Shown piece after piece: positions 35,001 through 43,584 of a stretch of DNA of 64,000 nucleotides. Every line of letters begins with the position of its first letter. The first letter of the stretch is position 1. The notes under the pieces were generated by a model. The model was not told the DNA's origin and did no database searches. It was given only the letters and a program-made list of their open reading frames with translations. The position numbers and the translations under genes are program-made. Origin of the DNA: Actinomycetes bacterium (GTDB taxonomy: Bacteria; Actinomycetota; Coriobacteriia; Coriobacteriales; Eggerthellaceae); contig JAEXAI010000015.1 in NCBI GenBank assembly GCA_023394615.1, positions 135,774 to 199,773 on the forward strand, in the 5' to 3' direction.

Positions 35001-35270
35001 TTAATCCCCGTATGTCTTTCGGTAGACGTCTTCGACGAATTCAATCGCCTTGTTGATGGTGCGGCCTTCGCGCCGAAAATCTTGGTACTGAAGTTCAATG
35101 TCGAATTGCTCTTCAAGTGCTGCGATAATGGGAAAGTACTGTTGCGATGTTGCTTTAAGCTCATCGATAAGATCCGCGTTTGCGTTTACCGATAATTCTT
35201 CTTCGGTTTTATTGAAAACCTGTGCCATCGACGCGAGCATTGTTTCTCGTATCTCTTCGGAAATCGTCAT
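35001..35270 (-). CDS. acpP: Acyl carrier protein, divergent attachment motif
   Basis: This 89-residue acidic protein has the ACP helical pattern, with 'IIAALEEQFDIELQYQDFRRE' after the attachment site and 'TINKAIEFVEDVYRK' as last helix. The Ser that normally carries phosphopantetheine is found in 'ATSQQYFPI' (about residue 43), where most ACPs have DSLD. It is the first gene of the operon with CocE hydrolase, Ptb, Buk and its own AcpS. This points to a dedicated carrier, not the fatty-acid ACP. It is divergent from the TetR gene at 35517, which probably controls it. A non-canonical site could change recognition by AcpS. Confidence 0.8.
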   Translation of the reverse strand: MTISEEIRETMLASMAQVFNKTEEELSVNANADLIDELKATSQQYFPIIAALEEQFDIELQYQDFRREGRTINKAIEFVEDVYRKTYGD

Positions 35271-35516
35271 TTCAAGCCCCCTTTCATCTGGGTCTGCTAA
35301 CTTTGCATGCCGGCATCAACTAATCTAGAGCGCAGCGTTTTTTGGTGCCACTACACGAACTGGTGCAGTGTTGCTTCAACTACATGACGGAGAAATACGT
35401 TTACAGAGCGACAGTTTGTGCCGATGTGTTGCATCGCTATCTGCGCAATGGGCAAGAATCGGAATGGGAGCGTACACTGATAAGGACATTGCCTGGAGCC
35501 ATGTATGGAGGTGCCG
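35271..35516. promoter_or_regulatory. Divergent promoter region between ACP operon and TetR gene
   Basis: The 246 bases hold both promoters and probably the TetR operator. I see no perfect long palindrome, so the operator is not placed. Confidence 0.4.
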
Positions 35517-36074
35517 ATGAATCGCCCTGATACCCAGCAACAGATACGCCGGATGCTCGTTGAACTTCTTAAAGAAAAGCCCATAGAAGCCATTAAAGTT
35601 ACCGAACTTGCTAGTCGTATCGGCATGAATCGCGTTACTTTCTACCGACATTACGAATCGGTATTCGATGTGCTGCAAGAGCTTGAAGATGAGTTCATCG
35701 AGAAAATGGAAAACCTCGCAAAAGAGACGATGAATATCTCCCTTGACGATCGATTCTTTGTTAAGCCGGAGCCTACGAATTTGGCTTGCACAAGATACAC
35801 GCTCGAACACAGGGATCTTGTGCTCGTATTGCTTGGACCATACGGAGATGAATCATTCCGATGGCGCTGCACAAGGATTGCCCGCAAGTACCTTGTGGGA
35901 AAGGCCATAGCACAAGGCTACATTCAAGAGAACAGCGATGAGATCGGCGATTTTTTGGTAACGGGATTCGTTGGGATGCTTAACAACTGGCTTAAAAATG
36001 AACAGCGGATAAGTGCGGAAGAGTTCTCCGTCCTGACGTTTCGTATGATCTTTGGTTACTATCGAATGCGATGA
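35517..36074 (+). CDS. TetR-family transcriptional regulator
   Basis: The ATG at 35517 (GGAGGT upstream) gives 185 residues. The N-terminal helix-turn-helix 'IKVTELASRIGMNRVTFYRHYESVFDVLQEL' (about residues 22-52, shown as family pattern) is clear; the C-terminal half ('GDFLVTGFVGMLNNWLKNEQRISAEEF') fits the TetR_C_7-like all-helical ligand domain. Its divergent position beside the ACP-CocE-ptb-buk-acpS operon makes it the likely repressor of that operon, with an acyl compound or hydrolase substrate as effector. That is inference from position. Confidence 0.88.
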   Translation: MNRPDTQQQIRRMLVELLKEKPIEAIKVTELASRIGMNRVTFYRHYESVFDVLQELEDEFIEKMENLAKETMNISLDDRFFVKPEPTNLACTRYTLEHRDLVLVLLGPYGDESFRWRCTRIARKYLVGKAIAQGYIQENSDEIGDFLVTGFVGMLNNWLKNEQRISAEEFSVLTFRMIFGYYRMR

Positions 36075-36166
36075 TGCACATCGTGTAGGGAGAGTGGCAA
36101 ATGTGCTTCGGTTCCGTATCCGGAGGCATAAAGGGCGTTCATGGAGCCAAGGAAAAGCATCTCGCC

Positions 36167-36211
36167 AAGAGAGTGTCACTTGAGCAGAGCGTGTGGTGTT
36201 CTATTACGCAA
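36167..36211 (+). repeat. Dispersed promoter-associated repeat, copy 1
   Basis: About 45 bases match 45561-45605 at about 83 percent identity by eye. Shared blocks are CACTTG, CGTGTGGT and TTCTATT.CGCAA. Copy 1 leads into an inverted repeat and a truncated AAA_14 start. Confidence 0.55.
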
Positions 36212-36241
36212 AATTTGGAAACTATCATTTATTGCGTAATA
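36202..36241 (+). promoter_or_regulatory. Inverted repeat before the truncated AAA_14 start
   Basis: TATTACGCAA (36202-36211) and TTGCGTAATA (36232-36241) are exact reverse complements, 20 bases apart and ending 9 bases before the ATG at 36251. A similar inverted repeat (CGCAATAT/ATATTGCG) precedes the intact AAA_14 gene at 58942, which suggests a shared type of operator. Confidence 0.55.
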
Positions 36242-36250
36242 GGAGCCAGT

Positions 36251-36334
36251 ATGAAGATAAAACGTGACCGGTGTCTAAACCAGCTGGTCGAACGTCGTAG
36301 AAATGAATCCATAAAGATTATCACCGGAATCCGG
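36251..36334 (+). pseudogene. Truncated 5-prime end of an AAA_14/DUF4143 ATPase gene
   Basis: An ATG at 36251 with AGGAG upstream starts 'MKIKRDRCLNQLVERRRNES' followed by 'IKIITGIRQ'. This is the typical N-terminus of AAA_14 ATPases up to the Walker A, which normally continues RRCGKS. After residue 28 the match stops and the frame runs antisense through the 3-prime end of the intact, convergent AAA_14 gene (36341-37651). A promoter-like inverted repeat is preserved upstream. I read this as a remnant after a recombination or deletion that removed all but 84 bases. Confidence 0.65.
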
Positions 36335-36340
36335 CAGTTT

Positions 36341-37651
36341 CTAAGAGATCGTCAGCCAGAGCTGTGCGTTCCCCACCAGGTAGAGTGGAACGTTGAGCAG
36401 CCAGCTTTCTTCTCGATAGTCGGAAAGAGAGAATCTGCGTGCGTGCACTTCCGGGTATTTCTCATGGAAGATTCGCAGGCTCTTCGCTTTCAGGTTTTCT
36501 GCAGCCTTGACTTCAATTGGGTATACCGCCCCGCTTTTCTGGACGAGAAAGTCAATCTCCCCGCGCGAATTGTCGGCCGACCAATACCAGGGTGCCAGTC
36601 CGCAGGCACCGATGAGTTGCTGGCATACGTACTGTTCGGTCAGCGCCCCCTTGAATTCCTCAAACAACCGATTGCCCTCGATGACGCTACGTGCGTCCAG
36701 GTCACTCATGGCGCCAAGAATTCCCACGTCAAGGGTGAAAACCTTGAATGCGCCCGTGTCCCGATATGCAGATAGCGGAATTCCGGGTTTTGTCACGCGC
36801 GGCACGATGTGGGCAAGCCCTGCACGAGAAAGCCAGGTGATGGCGCTTTCGAAATCTTTGGCGCGGCTGCCCTTTGCGATGCGACCGAACACGAATTTCT
36901 TATTCTCTTGGGCCAGATGTGCAGGCAGCGATTCCCATACGGCAAAGACGCGTTCGGCCTCGCGCGCTGTCAGATGTTTGGTGAAATCGCGTTCGTAGTC
37001 AGCGATAATTCGCTTTTGAGCTGCACGAGCTTCCGCATAATTCGCCTCTCTGCCGAATAACTCTACGGCTTCGGGCATGCCCCCAACATAGTAGTAGTTC
37101 TTTAACAGAGGCTCGAGTTTCGATTGGAACGTAACGGCCATAGAAGGGTCGTTGTTTGCGAGGATATCCGCCATTGGCTTGCCTGCTTGGGCTTGCACGA
37201 ATTCTTCAAAGGAGAGGGGATACAAATCGAGGGTTTCCACTTTTCCAACAGGGAAGGAGCCGCCTTCATGCAGCGCGATGCCCAGAAGCGATCCGGCGGC
37301 GACGATGTGGTATTCGGGGGCGTTCTCGTTGAAGTATTTGAGTGAGGTGAGCGCCTTGGGCACCTCCTGTACTTCATCAAGCACGATAAGCGTGCTTTGG
37401 GGGTCGATGGGCACGTCCGATTCGAGCTGCAGGCCAGCAATGAGTCGCGCGATATCGTAGTTGCCCTCAAAGAGTTGCGTCATGGCAGCATTGTTGTCCA
37501 TGTTGATGTAGGCAGTGTTGGTGTATTCGCGACGACCGAATTCCCTTAAGAGCCACGTTTTGCCCACCTGACGCGCGCCGTTGATGATGAGGGGCTTGCG
37601 TTTCGGACGGTTTTTCCAGGCGATGAGCTTTTGCATGCAGGAGCGTTCCAT
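36341..37651 (-). CDS. AAA_14/DUF4143 ATPase
   Basis: This 436-residue protein has the AAA_14 layout. Walker A 'GARQVGKT' (residues 25-32) follows 'KRKPLIIN', Walker B is 'TLIVLDEVQEVP' (about 82-93), and the sensor region is 'YHIVAAGSLLGIALHE' (about 108-123). A DUF4143 C-terminal domain ends with 'REIDFLVQKSGAVYPIEVKA' (about 376-395), which has the acidic and Lys residues of a PD-(D/E)XK-like fold. The family is widespread and often mobile; its function is unclear, with links to DNA or toxin-antitoxin-like behaviour. An ATG a few codons inside (MQKL) is an alternative start. Twin 22-base repeats lie upstream. Confidence 0.85.
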   Translation of the reverse strand: MERSCMQKLIAWKNRPKRKPLIINGARQVGKTWLLREFGRREYTNTAYINMDNNAAMTQLFEGNYDIARLIAGLQLESDVPIDPQSTLIVLDEVQEVPKALTSLKYFNENAPEYHIVAAGSLLGIALHEGGSFPVGKVETLDLYPLSFEEFVQAQAGKPMADILANNDPSMAVTFQSKLEPLLKNYYYVGGMPEAVELFGREANYAEARAAQKRIIADYERDFTKHLTAREAERVFAVWESLPAHLAQENKKFVFGRIAKGSRAKDFESAITWLSRAGLAHIVPRVTKPGIPLSAYRDTGAFKVFTLDVGILGAMSDLDARSVIEGNRLFEEFKGALTEQYVCQQLIGACGLAPWYWSADNSRGEIDFLVQKSGAVYPIEVKAAENLKAKSLRIFHEKYPEVHARRFSLSDYREESWLLNVPLYLVGNAQLWLTIS

Positions 37652-37988
37652 GGCTTGCCTCGCAATCTGATGATTTCCAACAAGGCTATCATATAATTAA
37701 TTACACAAATAAGGACGTAAAAGTGCTAATAAATGCACAAATAAGGACGTAAAAGTGTAAACAAGCGCATAAGTCAGGTTGGATGCAAGCTATTCACCTC
37801 AGTTCATTTTGCAAGCGGCACTATAGGCGGGTGGCTCGAGAACGGCCAATATCCTTGGTGTGACGACAACCTCATTGTCAAGGCATCACTCGCGACGCCG
37901 TCGTCTGCCAGAGCATGATAGCGCGATGTGCTATCATGAACCCGTTCGATTCTGCGGCATATCCTGGGGCACGAAAGTCGAGGGGTCT
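37652..37988. promoter_or_regulatory. Intergenic region with twin 22-base repeats
   Basis: The same 22 bases (starting CACAAATAAGG, ending AAAAGTG) occur at 37704-37725 and 37736-37757, period 32, just upstream of the AAA_14 start on the minus strand. AT-rich TATATGATA-like sequence (minus strand) lies between the repeats and that gene. The rest, up to the PucR start, holds no gene. Confidence 0.6.
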
Positions 37989-39152
37989 TTGATCACCGTT
38001 TCTGACATTGTCGCATTACCCGCATTTAGATTTGTTGAGTTGGTCGCGCCCTGCGAGGGTGCGGGGACTCGCGAAGTATGCAACGTCGGCATTCTTGATT
38101 GTCCCCCTGACTACAACGAATACAGCGTATATATGCCAGGTGAATTCGTGTTGACCAATCTTGGATTCGCCTTTGGGAACCCTGATTTGGCGGAAAAATC
38201 CTTGATTGCCATGATTAAGCGCGATGTTGCTGGTATTGCAGTTAAGACAGTGTACAACGCGCCAATTAGCGAACTCGTCTGCCAAACGAGTGCTGAATAT
38301 AGCGTGCCCGTCTATGTGTATGACGGTGGGTTCCATGAAACGGTTGCATACCAATCGCTCGACCTTATCAATCGCGACAAAGAAGAACTTGATAAAGGTC
38401 GGATGATCGACACCTTGCTGCACTCCCATAATGGAGACGAGACGCGCAAAAAACTCTACGACATTGCGAATGTGACAGGTTCTTCGATCCAATGCTTTGC
38501 GGTTCTTCCGCAGGCCGATGACAAATGCTCGCTGTACGCCACCCTTGATCAAGTATCGTTGATTCTTGCTTCGGTTCAATCTGAATGCGGGGGAGTCGAA
38601 TCAGTACACACTTGTCGCTATCACGATCGCATACTGGGGTTTGTTTCCTATTGCAGCACGGACCCTGCGGCGCAAAGAGCTGCCGAGGAACGTTGCTCTT
38701 CACAGCTTGTTTCGGTAAAACTATACTGTGGAATTGGCGAAACAGTTCCTCTTACCGATGGAGATATAGGAATCGACCAGGCCTTGATGGCCGCAAATAC
38801 TGCTTGGAATCGTCGGGAGCATATCGTTCGCTGGTCTGGTTTACATGCGGATGCGTTTGTTGATGCTGCTAGGTCAAGCAGGCTGTTCATGGGTGCAAGC
38901 AATTTGTACCGTGCTCTTTTGACTACCTATGACGAAGAGCATGGAGCGGAGCTTGATGCGACCGCGCGAGTGCTGGTTCACCTTTATGGCGACGTCAAAG
39001 CGGTGTCTGAAGAAATGTTCCAACACCCCAATACCATTCGTTATCGGATGCGTAAGATGAAGACTCTCTTGGGAATCCCTGATGAAACGGATAAGGAATT
39101 GATATATCTACTGAGTATGATGTATCTTCCCGTGTCAGGTGAGGACGAATGA
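37989..39152 (+). CDS. PucR-family regulator of guanidino module 1
   Basis: A TTG at 37989 starts 'ITVSDIVALPAFRFVELVA', which lines up with the N-terminus of the paralogue at 50027 ('DVTIKDILDLPEL'); the frame is open upstream (GTG 37860, ATG 37926), so the start is uncertain. From TTG it is 387 residues. The N-terminal PucR domain (about 1-130) is followed by a GGDEF-like middle and the C-terminal helix-turn-helix 'HLYGDVKAVSEEMFQHPNTIRYRM' (about 336-359). PucR proteins control purine, amino-acid or polyamine catabolism. It heads module 1 (symporter, carbamoyltransferase, permease, deiminase) and probably acts at the palindrome at 40771. Confidence 0.85.
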   Translation: MITVSDIVALPAFRFVELVAPCEGAGTREVCNVGILDCPPDYNEYSVYMPGEFVLTNLGFAFGNPDLAEKSLIAMIKRDVAGIAVKTVYNAPISELVCQTSAEYSVPVYVYDGGFHETVAYQSLDLINRDKEELDKGRMIDTLLHSHNGDETRKKLYDIANVTGSSIQCFAVLPQADDKCSLYATLDQVSLILASVQSECGGVESVHTCRYHDRILGFVSYCSTDPAAQRAAEERCSSQLVSVKLYCGIGETVPLTDGDIGIDQALMAANTAWNRREHIVRWSGLHADAFVDAARSSRLFMGASNLYRALLTTYDEEHGAELDATARVLVHLYGDVKAVSEEMFQHPNTIRYRMRKMKTLLGIPDETDKELIYLLSMMYLPVSGEDE

Positions 39153-39178
39153 GAATGCTCACGTGAATCTTGGCAGAA

Positions 39179-40639
39179 TCAGATGCTGTTGGGATCCGCT
39201 GATTCTGCTCCCTTTTCTTTTTCTTCCAAAGCTGCCGCTGCATCGTCGATGAATTGTGAAGTGACCTTGTTCTTGCAGAGTATGTTCGTGATTGAATAAG
39301 TGATCAATCCGGAAATCATGCCAGCGACAATGGGAATAGAACTTGACGTGCCAACCGTAAAAAAGCCGACGGTAACTACAACGGCGCTGAGAGCCAGCGC
39401 ATAGAGCCCAGCTTTGGGACTGAACTTCTTCAGGATGAAGCTAGCAACCAAGGGGACGAACACGCAGCCCGATAGATAGCCATAGCTTATGTCAATACCT
39501 ACGAGAACGTCGTTTATGCAAAGGGCACACGCCATGACGGTGACGCCGATAATCGCGGCAAAGGCTCGCGTAACGTTCACTTCTTGGGTTCGATGCGGTT
39601 CTTTGTTGATAAAGCGAACGAATAAATCGTTATACAGGATAGTGGATGCAGCCAATATGGTACCGCTTGAAACAGACATTGTTGCTGCCATGGCGGCCGC
39701 CAACACCAATCCTCGTAATCCAACGGGCAGGAATGTCGTTACGCCTATAACAAATGCATTTTGCGGGTCGTCAAGGTTGGGCATCAGCACCATAACGCAC
39801 ATTCCTATTATAACGGTTGCGAAAGCGTAAAGAATACTGTAGACGCCTGCACTTATGGTGCCCGTCTTTGATACCTTCTGATTCTTCGCCGTGAAGATGC
39901 GTTGCCAGATGTCCTGGCCGATAATCAGACCGGGAACATACAATACTATATAGGCGAAACTCTTGTCGAAGCCCATATTTCCCATTGACATATATGTATC
40001 AGGTAGATTGCTGACGAGGGCATCCCAGCCGCCAACTGCTGAAATGCAAAAGATCGGTGCCAAAATGAGCACCCCAATCGTCTTGATTACGAATTGGACG
40101 ATGTCGGTCATGGTGACCGACCACATGCCGCCCACGAAGGTGTACAAGATGACAATGCCTCCACCGCATACCATGGACAGCGTTGAGTCGAGTCCCAGCG
40201 TGCCGCCGATAATAGTGCCGATGGATATGACCTGCACCACACTGAGCGTAAGGGTGTAAATCAGGGTGAGTACCGAGCTGAATATGCGAGCAATAGGACC
40301 GTAGCTGCCTTCGACTACTTCATTCACGCTGAGTGCACGAAGCTTTGAAAGCTTGCTGGTAATCAGGAAGCCAGCAAGGATAAGCCCCAAGCCGATGCTC
40401 AGATTGAGCCATACTCCGCCGAATCCAAACGAATAGCCAAGCTGGGTGCTCCCTATTGTGGAGCCACCTCCCAAAGCGAGAGCTGCCATGCACCCGAAGA
40501 ACAAGGGAAAAGACAAGCGTCGACCAGCTACGAGATAGTCTTCTTGAGTTTTCGTAAACTTCATCGCAACGAAGCCGATCGCAACAATGATGACGAAATA
40601 CAACGCGATAATGACATAGTCGATTGCCGATAAAGTCAT
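39179..40639 (-). CDS. Sodium:solute symporter (SSS family), module 1
   Basis: This is a 486-residue protein from the ATG at 40639 (GTG 40648 is possible). It has 13 predicted spans, in the order expected for the SSS family. 'VAGRRLSFPLFFGCMAALALGGGSTIG' (about residues 38-64, in parts) and 'GGMWSVTMTDIVQFVIKTIGV' (about 163-183) are SSS signatures, with Na+-site Ser/Thr residues. It probably takes up a solute with sodium. It points away from the carbamoyltransferase gene, sharing a 304-base divergent promoter region. The homologue at 51951 sits at the same place in module 2, so it should import the pathway substrate or a related compound. Confidence 0.85.
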   Translation of the reverse strand: MTLSAIDYVIIALYFVIIVAIGFVAMKFTKTQEDYLVAGRRLSFPLFFGCMAALALGGGSTIGSTQLGYSFGFGGVWLNLSIGLGLILAGFLITSKLSKLRALSVNEVVEGSYGPIARIFSSVLTLIYTLTLSVVQVISIGTIIGGTLGLDSTLSMVCGGGIVILYTFVGGMWSVTMTDIVQFVIKTIGVLILAPIFCISAVGGWDALVSNLPDTYMSMGNMGFDKSFAYIVLYVPGLIIGQDIWQRIFTAKNQKVSKTGTISAGVYSILYAFATVIIGMCVMVLMPNLDDPQNAFVIGVTTFLPVGLRGLVLAAAMAATMSVSSGTILAASTILYNDLFVRFINKEPHRTQEVNVTRAFAAIIGVTVMACALCINDVLVGIDISYGYLSGCVFVPLVASFILKKFSPKAGLYALALSAVVVTVGFFTVGTSSSIPIVAGMISGLITYSITNILCKNKVTSQFIDDAAAALEEKEKGAESADPNSI

Positions 40640-40943
40640 GCGTTTCACCCGCTTCTTCCGAAGATTAGTGATTGAACTTCGATTGTGCGTTCTGCGCCCG
40701 AAAGCGCATCCTCCTGGCCTTGCGGAACGTTTCCTCTGTTCGTATTCTAGGCTGCGATAATCATCGCGACTTTGTCCGATTGGACAAAACGCACGAAGCG
40801 TTTTTTGTCGGTTCCTCTAGGGCTGCAGCTACCTTGCGCCGTATACCATTCACATTGTACCTGCCCTGCCAGGAGGGGTCATGCCGAAAAGCGTGATGAC
40901 CGTCGGGAAGGCGTAACAGCATCCTATAGAGAAGGAGTTACCC
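40640..40943. promoter_or_regulatory. Divergent promoter region of module 1 with a palindromic operator at 40771-40788
   Basis: TTTGTCC GATT GGACAAA (40771-40788) is a perfect 7-bp inverted repeat. Its core TTGTCCGATTGG matches TTGTCCAATTGG in the promoter region of module 2 (49880-49891) at 11 of 12 bases. It is the best candidate for a PucR-type binding site serving the symporter and the carbamoyltransferase operon. Confidence 0.6.
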
Positions 40944-41960
40944 ATGACCGAGTCGGTATTTCAAGGACGTAGTCTATTGTCCACCAAGGACTACACTAAA
41001 GATGAGTTGATGTGGCTCATCGGTTTTGCTGAGCATCTGAAAGATCTCAAGAAACAGAATATCCCACATCATTATCTAGAGGGCAAAAATGTTGCCCTCC
41101 TATTCGAGAAGACTTCCACCCGTACGCGCGCTGCATTTACCACTGCTTGCATCGACCTAGGTGCGCACCCTGAATACTTGGGCAAGAATGACATTCAACT
41201 GGGCAAGAAGGAGACCGTACGCGATACGGCATTGGTGCTGGGCAGCATGTTCGACGCCATCGAGTTTCGTGGTTTTGCCCATCAAAGCGTAGAGGACCTG
41301 GCGAAGTATGCGAGTGTGCCGGTGTGGAATGGCCTGACCGATAAAGAGCACCCCACGCAGATGCTGGCTGATTTTATGACTATGAAGGAAAACTTCGGTA
41401 AGCTTGAAGGTCTGACTCTGGCCTACTGCGGACAGGGTCGCAACAACGTGCAGAACTCCCTTATGATTACCAGCGCGATTTTGGGCGTGAACTACGTGAA
41501 TGCCACACCGGCCGAGCTCGAACCAGACCCTGAAATCGTTGTTCTGGCGCAGAAGTTCGCAGCTGAAAGCGGAGCGAGCATCATGGTGACGAATGACCCT
41601 GTTGAGGCAGTGGAGAACGCTGATGTTGTTTACGCGAACGTATGGGCTGCAATGGGAGAAGAGTCCCAATTTGCTGAGCGCGTGCGTCTTATGTCTCCCT
41701 ATCAGGTGAACGCCGAACTGGTTTCACACGTTAAGAATCCGAATTGGATCTTCTTGCATTGCCTGCCAGCCTTCCACAATGCCGAAACCGACTACGCCGC
41801 CAACATCAAGGCGGAGCACGGCATCAACGCTATGGAAGTGACTGACGATGTGTTTTATGGCGAGCACGGTCGTCAATTCGAGCAGGCTGAAAACCGTATG
41901 CACAGCATCAAGGCAATCATGGCAGCTTCTTTGGGCAACCTGTACATTCCCTGCGTGTAG
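40944..41960 (+). CDS. Ornithine-carbamoyltransferase-like enzyme, module 1 (altered acceptor site)
   Basis: This 338-residue protein has the carbamoyl-phosphate motifs of the family: 'STRTRAAF' (about residues 58-65), 'EHPTQML' (about 136) and 'HCLPAFH' (about 272). The acceptor loop is not standard. Normal ornithine enzymes read D.W.SMG, where the Asp (Asp263 in human OTC) and Ser (Ser267) hold the ornithine alpha-amino group; here it reads 'NVWAAMG' (about 232), so both are changed. The enzyme likely still moves carbamoyl groups, in the catabolic direction, but on another acceptor. GAAGGAG precedes the ATG. It heads a four-gene operon with permease, deiminase and dehydrogenase. Confidence 0.85.
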   Translation: MTESVFQGRSLLSTKDYTKDELMWLIGFAEHLKDLKKQNIPHHYLEGKNVALLFEKTSTRTRAAFTTACIDLGAHPEYLGKNDIQLGKKETVRDTALVLGSMFDAIEFRGFAHQSVEDLAKYASVPVWNGLTDKEHPTQMLADFMTMKENFGKLEGLTLAYCGQGRNNVQNSLMITSAILGVNYVNATPAELEPDPEIVVLAQKFAAESGASIMVTNDPVEAVENADVVYANVWAAMGEESQFAERVRLMSPYQVNAELVSHVKNPNWIFLHCLPAFHNAETDYAANIKAEHGINAMEVTDDVFYGEHGRQFEQAENRMHSIKAIMAASLGNLYIPCV

Positions 41961-41989
41961 CGCTGAGAGAGGAGAGAGAGGAGCGTGTT

Positions 41990-43504
41990 ATGACCGATAA
42001 GAATCCTCAGGCTGGCAAAAAGAGATTCAAAATGCCGAACACGTACGTTATCCTATTTGCGGTGATTGCTTTCATCGCAGTGCTAACCTGGTTCGTTCCT
42101 GGTGGGGCTTATGAGCTGAACGAAAGCGGAGATGCCATTGCGGGCACCTATTATGTGGCCACGTCCAACCCTCAGGGTTTGTGGGACATCTTCATGGCGC
42201 CTATTACGGGCATGTTGGGATCGACTACCATTAGTGGGGCAATTTCCATCTCACTGACCATCTTGTTATTCGGTAGTTTTCTGGAGATGATGGATCGTAC
42301 AGGTGCGTTGCGAACCGCAATCAAGCGCATCACGGTTAAAAACCAGAACAACATGCATATATTGATTGCCATTCTGACCCTTCTTATGGCGTTCTTCGGT
42401 ACATTGGAGGGTGCATACGAAGAGGGAATCGTATACTTTCTCATGTTCGTCCCGGTCATACTGGCGTTGGGCCTCGACACGGTAACGGCCATCATGATTG
42501 TTGTCCTGGGCACTCAAATTGGCTGCCTTTCCTCGGTGGTCAATCCATTCGCCACGGGTATAGCATCGGGTATAGCTGGTATTTCAGCGGGCGAAGGAAT
42601 GATTGCCCGCATGATTATGTTCGTATTGTTCACTGGTGTGGTTATTCTGATAATCTGCAGGTATGCGGATAGGGTGAAAGCTCATCCTGAAAAGTCCATA
42701 CAGTTCTTCCGTCGCGATCAGGACTTGATTGACTTTCCTGCTGCTGCCGAGGAAGACCTATCCCTGTCTGGTCGGCAGAAGGGTGCCTTGGCGGTATTCG
42801 TTCTGACGTTTGTCATAATGATTGTCGGCTGCATACCTTGGACGTCGCTTAATGCCGATTGGACGTTCTTCGATGACTTCGTAGCATGGATTGGCGTGAC
42901 CCCTGTGTTGCGGCAGCTTCTTGGTATTGACATCACGCCTTTCGGTTCTTGGTATTTCCCGGAAATTTCGCTTTTAGTCATGACGGCTACGCTGGTAATC
43001 GGCATTGTGATGAAGTATGACGCGGACACCATTATCGACACCCTGCTCAAGGGTGCTGCCGGTCTGGTTTCCACTGCGTTTGTGGTTCCTTTGGCTCGCG
43101 GCATTCAGGTCGTTATGGACAGTGGCCAGATTACCCCATCCATTCTGCATGCCTGCGAAGGAGCCCTGTCTTCATTGCCGCCTATCGCCTTCGTTATTGT
43201 GGCTCTAATCTGCTACTTCCTTATTGCATGTTTGATTCCAAGTTCCACTGGCTTGGCGGCTGCAACTATGGGCATCATGGGTTCGCTTTCTCAATTTGCC
43301 AATGTGGATGTATACATCATGATCATCATCTATTTGATGGCCCTAGGTTTAGCCAAGATGATAACGCCGTGTTCAATTGTCGTTATGACGTGTACTTCGG
43401 CTGCGCATATGAGTTATGCCGACTGGGTGAAGAAAGCGGCACCGATTGTTGGCGGGTTGTTTGTTCTTTGTTGCGCGTTCCTATGCGTGTTGGTGATGAT
43501 GTAA
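41990..43504 (+). CDS. YfcC-family permease, module 1
   Basis: This 504-residue membrane protein has about 12 spans and resembles the YfcC/arginine-ornithine antiporter-like family of the C4-dicarboxylate transporter superfamily. 'FVPGGAYEL' in the first loop, 'GTLEGAYEEGIVYFLMFVPV' (about residues 140-159) and 'LIPSSTGLAAATMGIMGSL' (about 413-431) are the recognisable stretches. It lies 29 bases after the carbamoyltransferase and 80 before the deiminase, so an exchange of the guanidino substrate for the amine product, like ArcD, would fit. The transported pair is not known. Confidence 0.8.
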   Translation: MTDKNPQAGKKRFKMPNTYVILFAVIAFIAVLTWFVPGGAYELNESGDAIAGTYYVATSNPQGLWDIFMAPITGMLGSTTISGAISISLTILLFGSFLEMMDRTGALRTAIKRITVKNQNNMHILIAILTLLMAFFGTLEGAYEEGIVYFLMFVPVILALGLDTVTAIMIVVLGTQIGCLSSVVNPFATGIASGIAGISAGEGMIARMIMFVLFTGVVILIICRYADRVKAHPEKSIQFFRRDQDLIDFPAAAEEDLSLSGRQKGALAVFVLTFVIMIVGCIPWTSLNADWTFFDDFVAWIGVTPVLRQLLGIDITPFGSWYFPEISLLVMTATLVIGIVMKYDADTIIDTLLKGAAGLVSTAFVVPLARGIQVVMDSGQITPSILHACEGALSSLPPIAFVIVALICYFLIACLIPSSTGLAAATMGIMGSLSQFANVDVYIMIIIYLMALGLAKMITPCSIVVMTCTSAAHMSYADWVKKAAPIVGGLFVLCCAFLCVLVMM

Positions 43505-43584
43505 GTCTGTATTCACGACGGTACGTTTCCGATAGGGAACCTCAACTCAATTCTTTTAACAGTCTTTACTGAAAGGAGCCTATT

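Noticed and set aside
36101..36775. 224-codon plus-strand frame
   Set aside because: Only residues from the ATG at 36251 to about 36334 look real (AAA_14 start). The rest is antisense of the intact AAA_14 gene.
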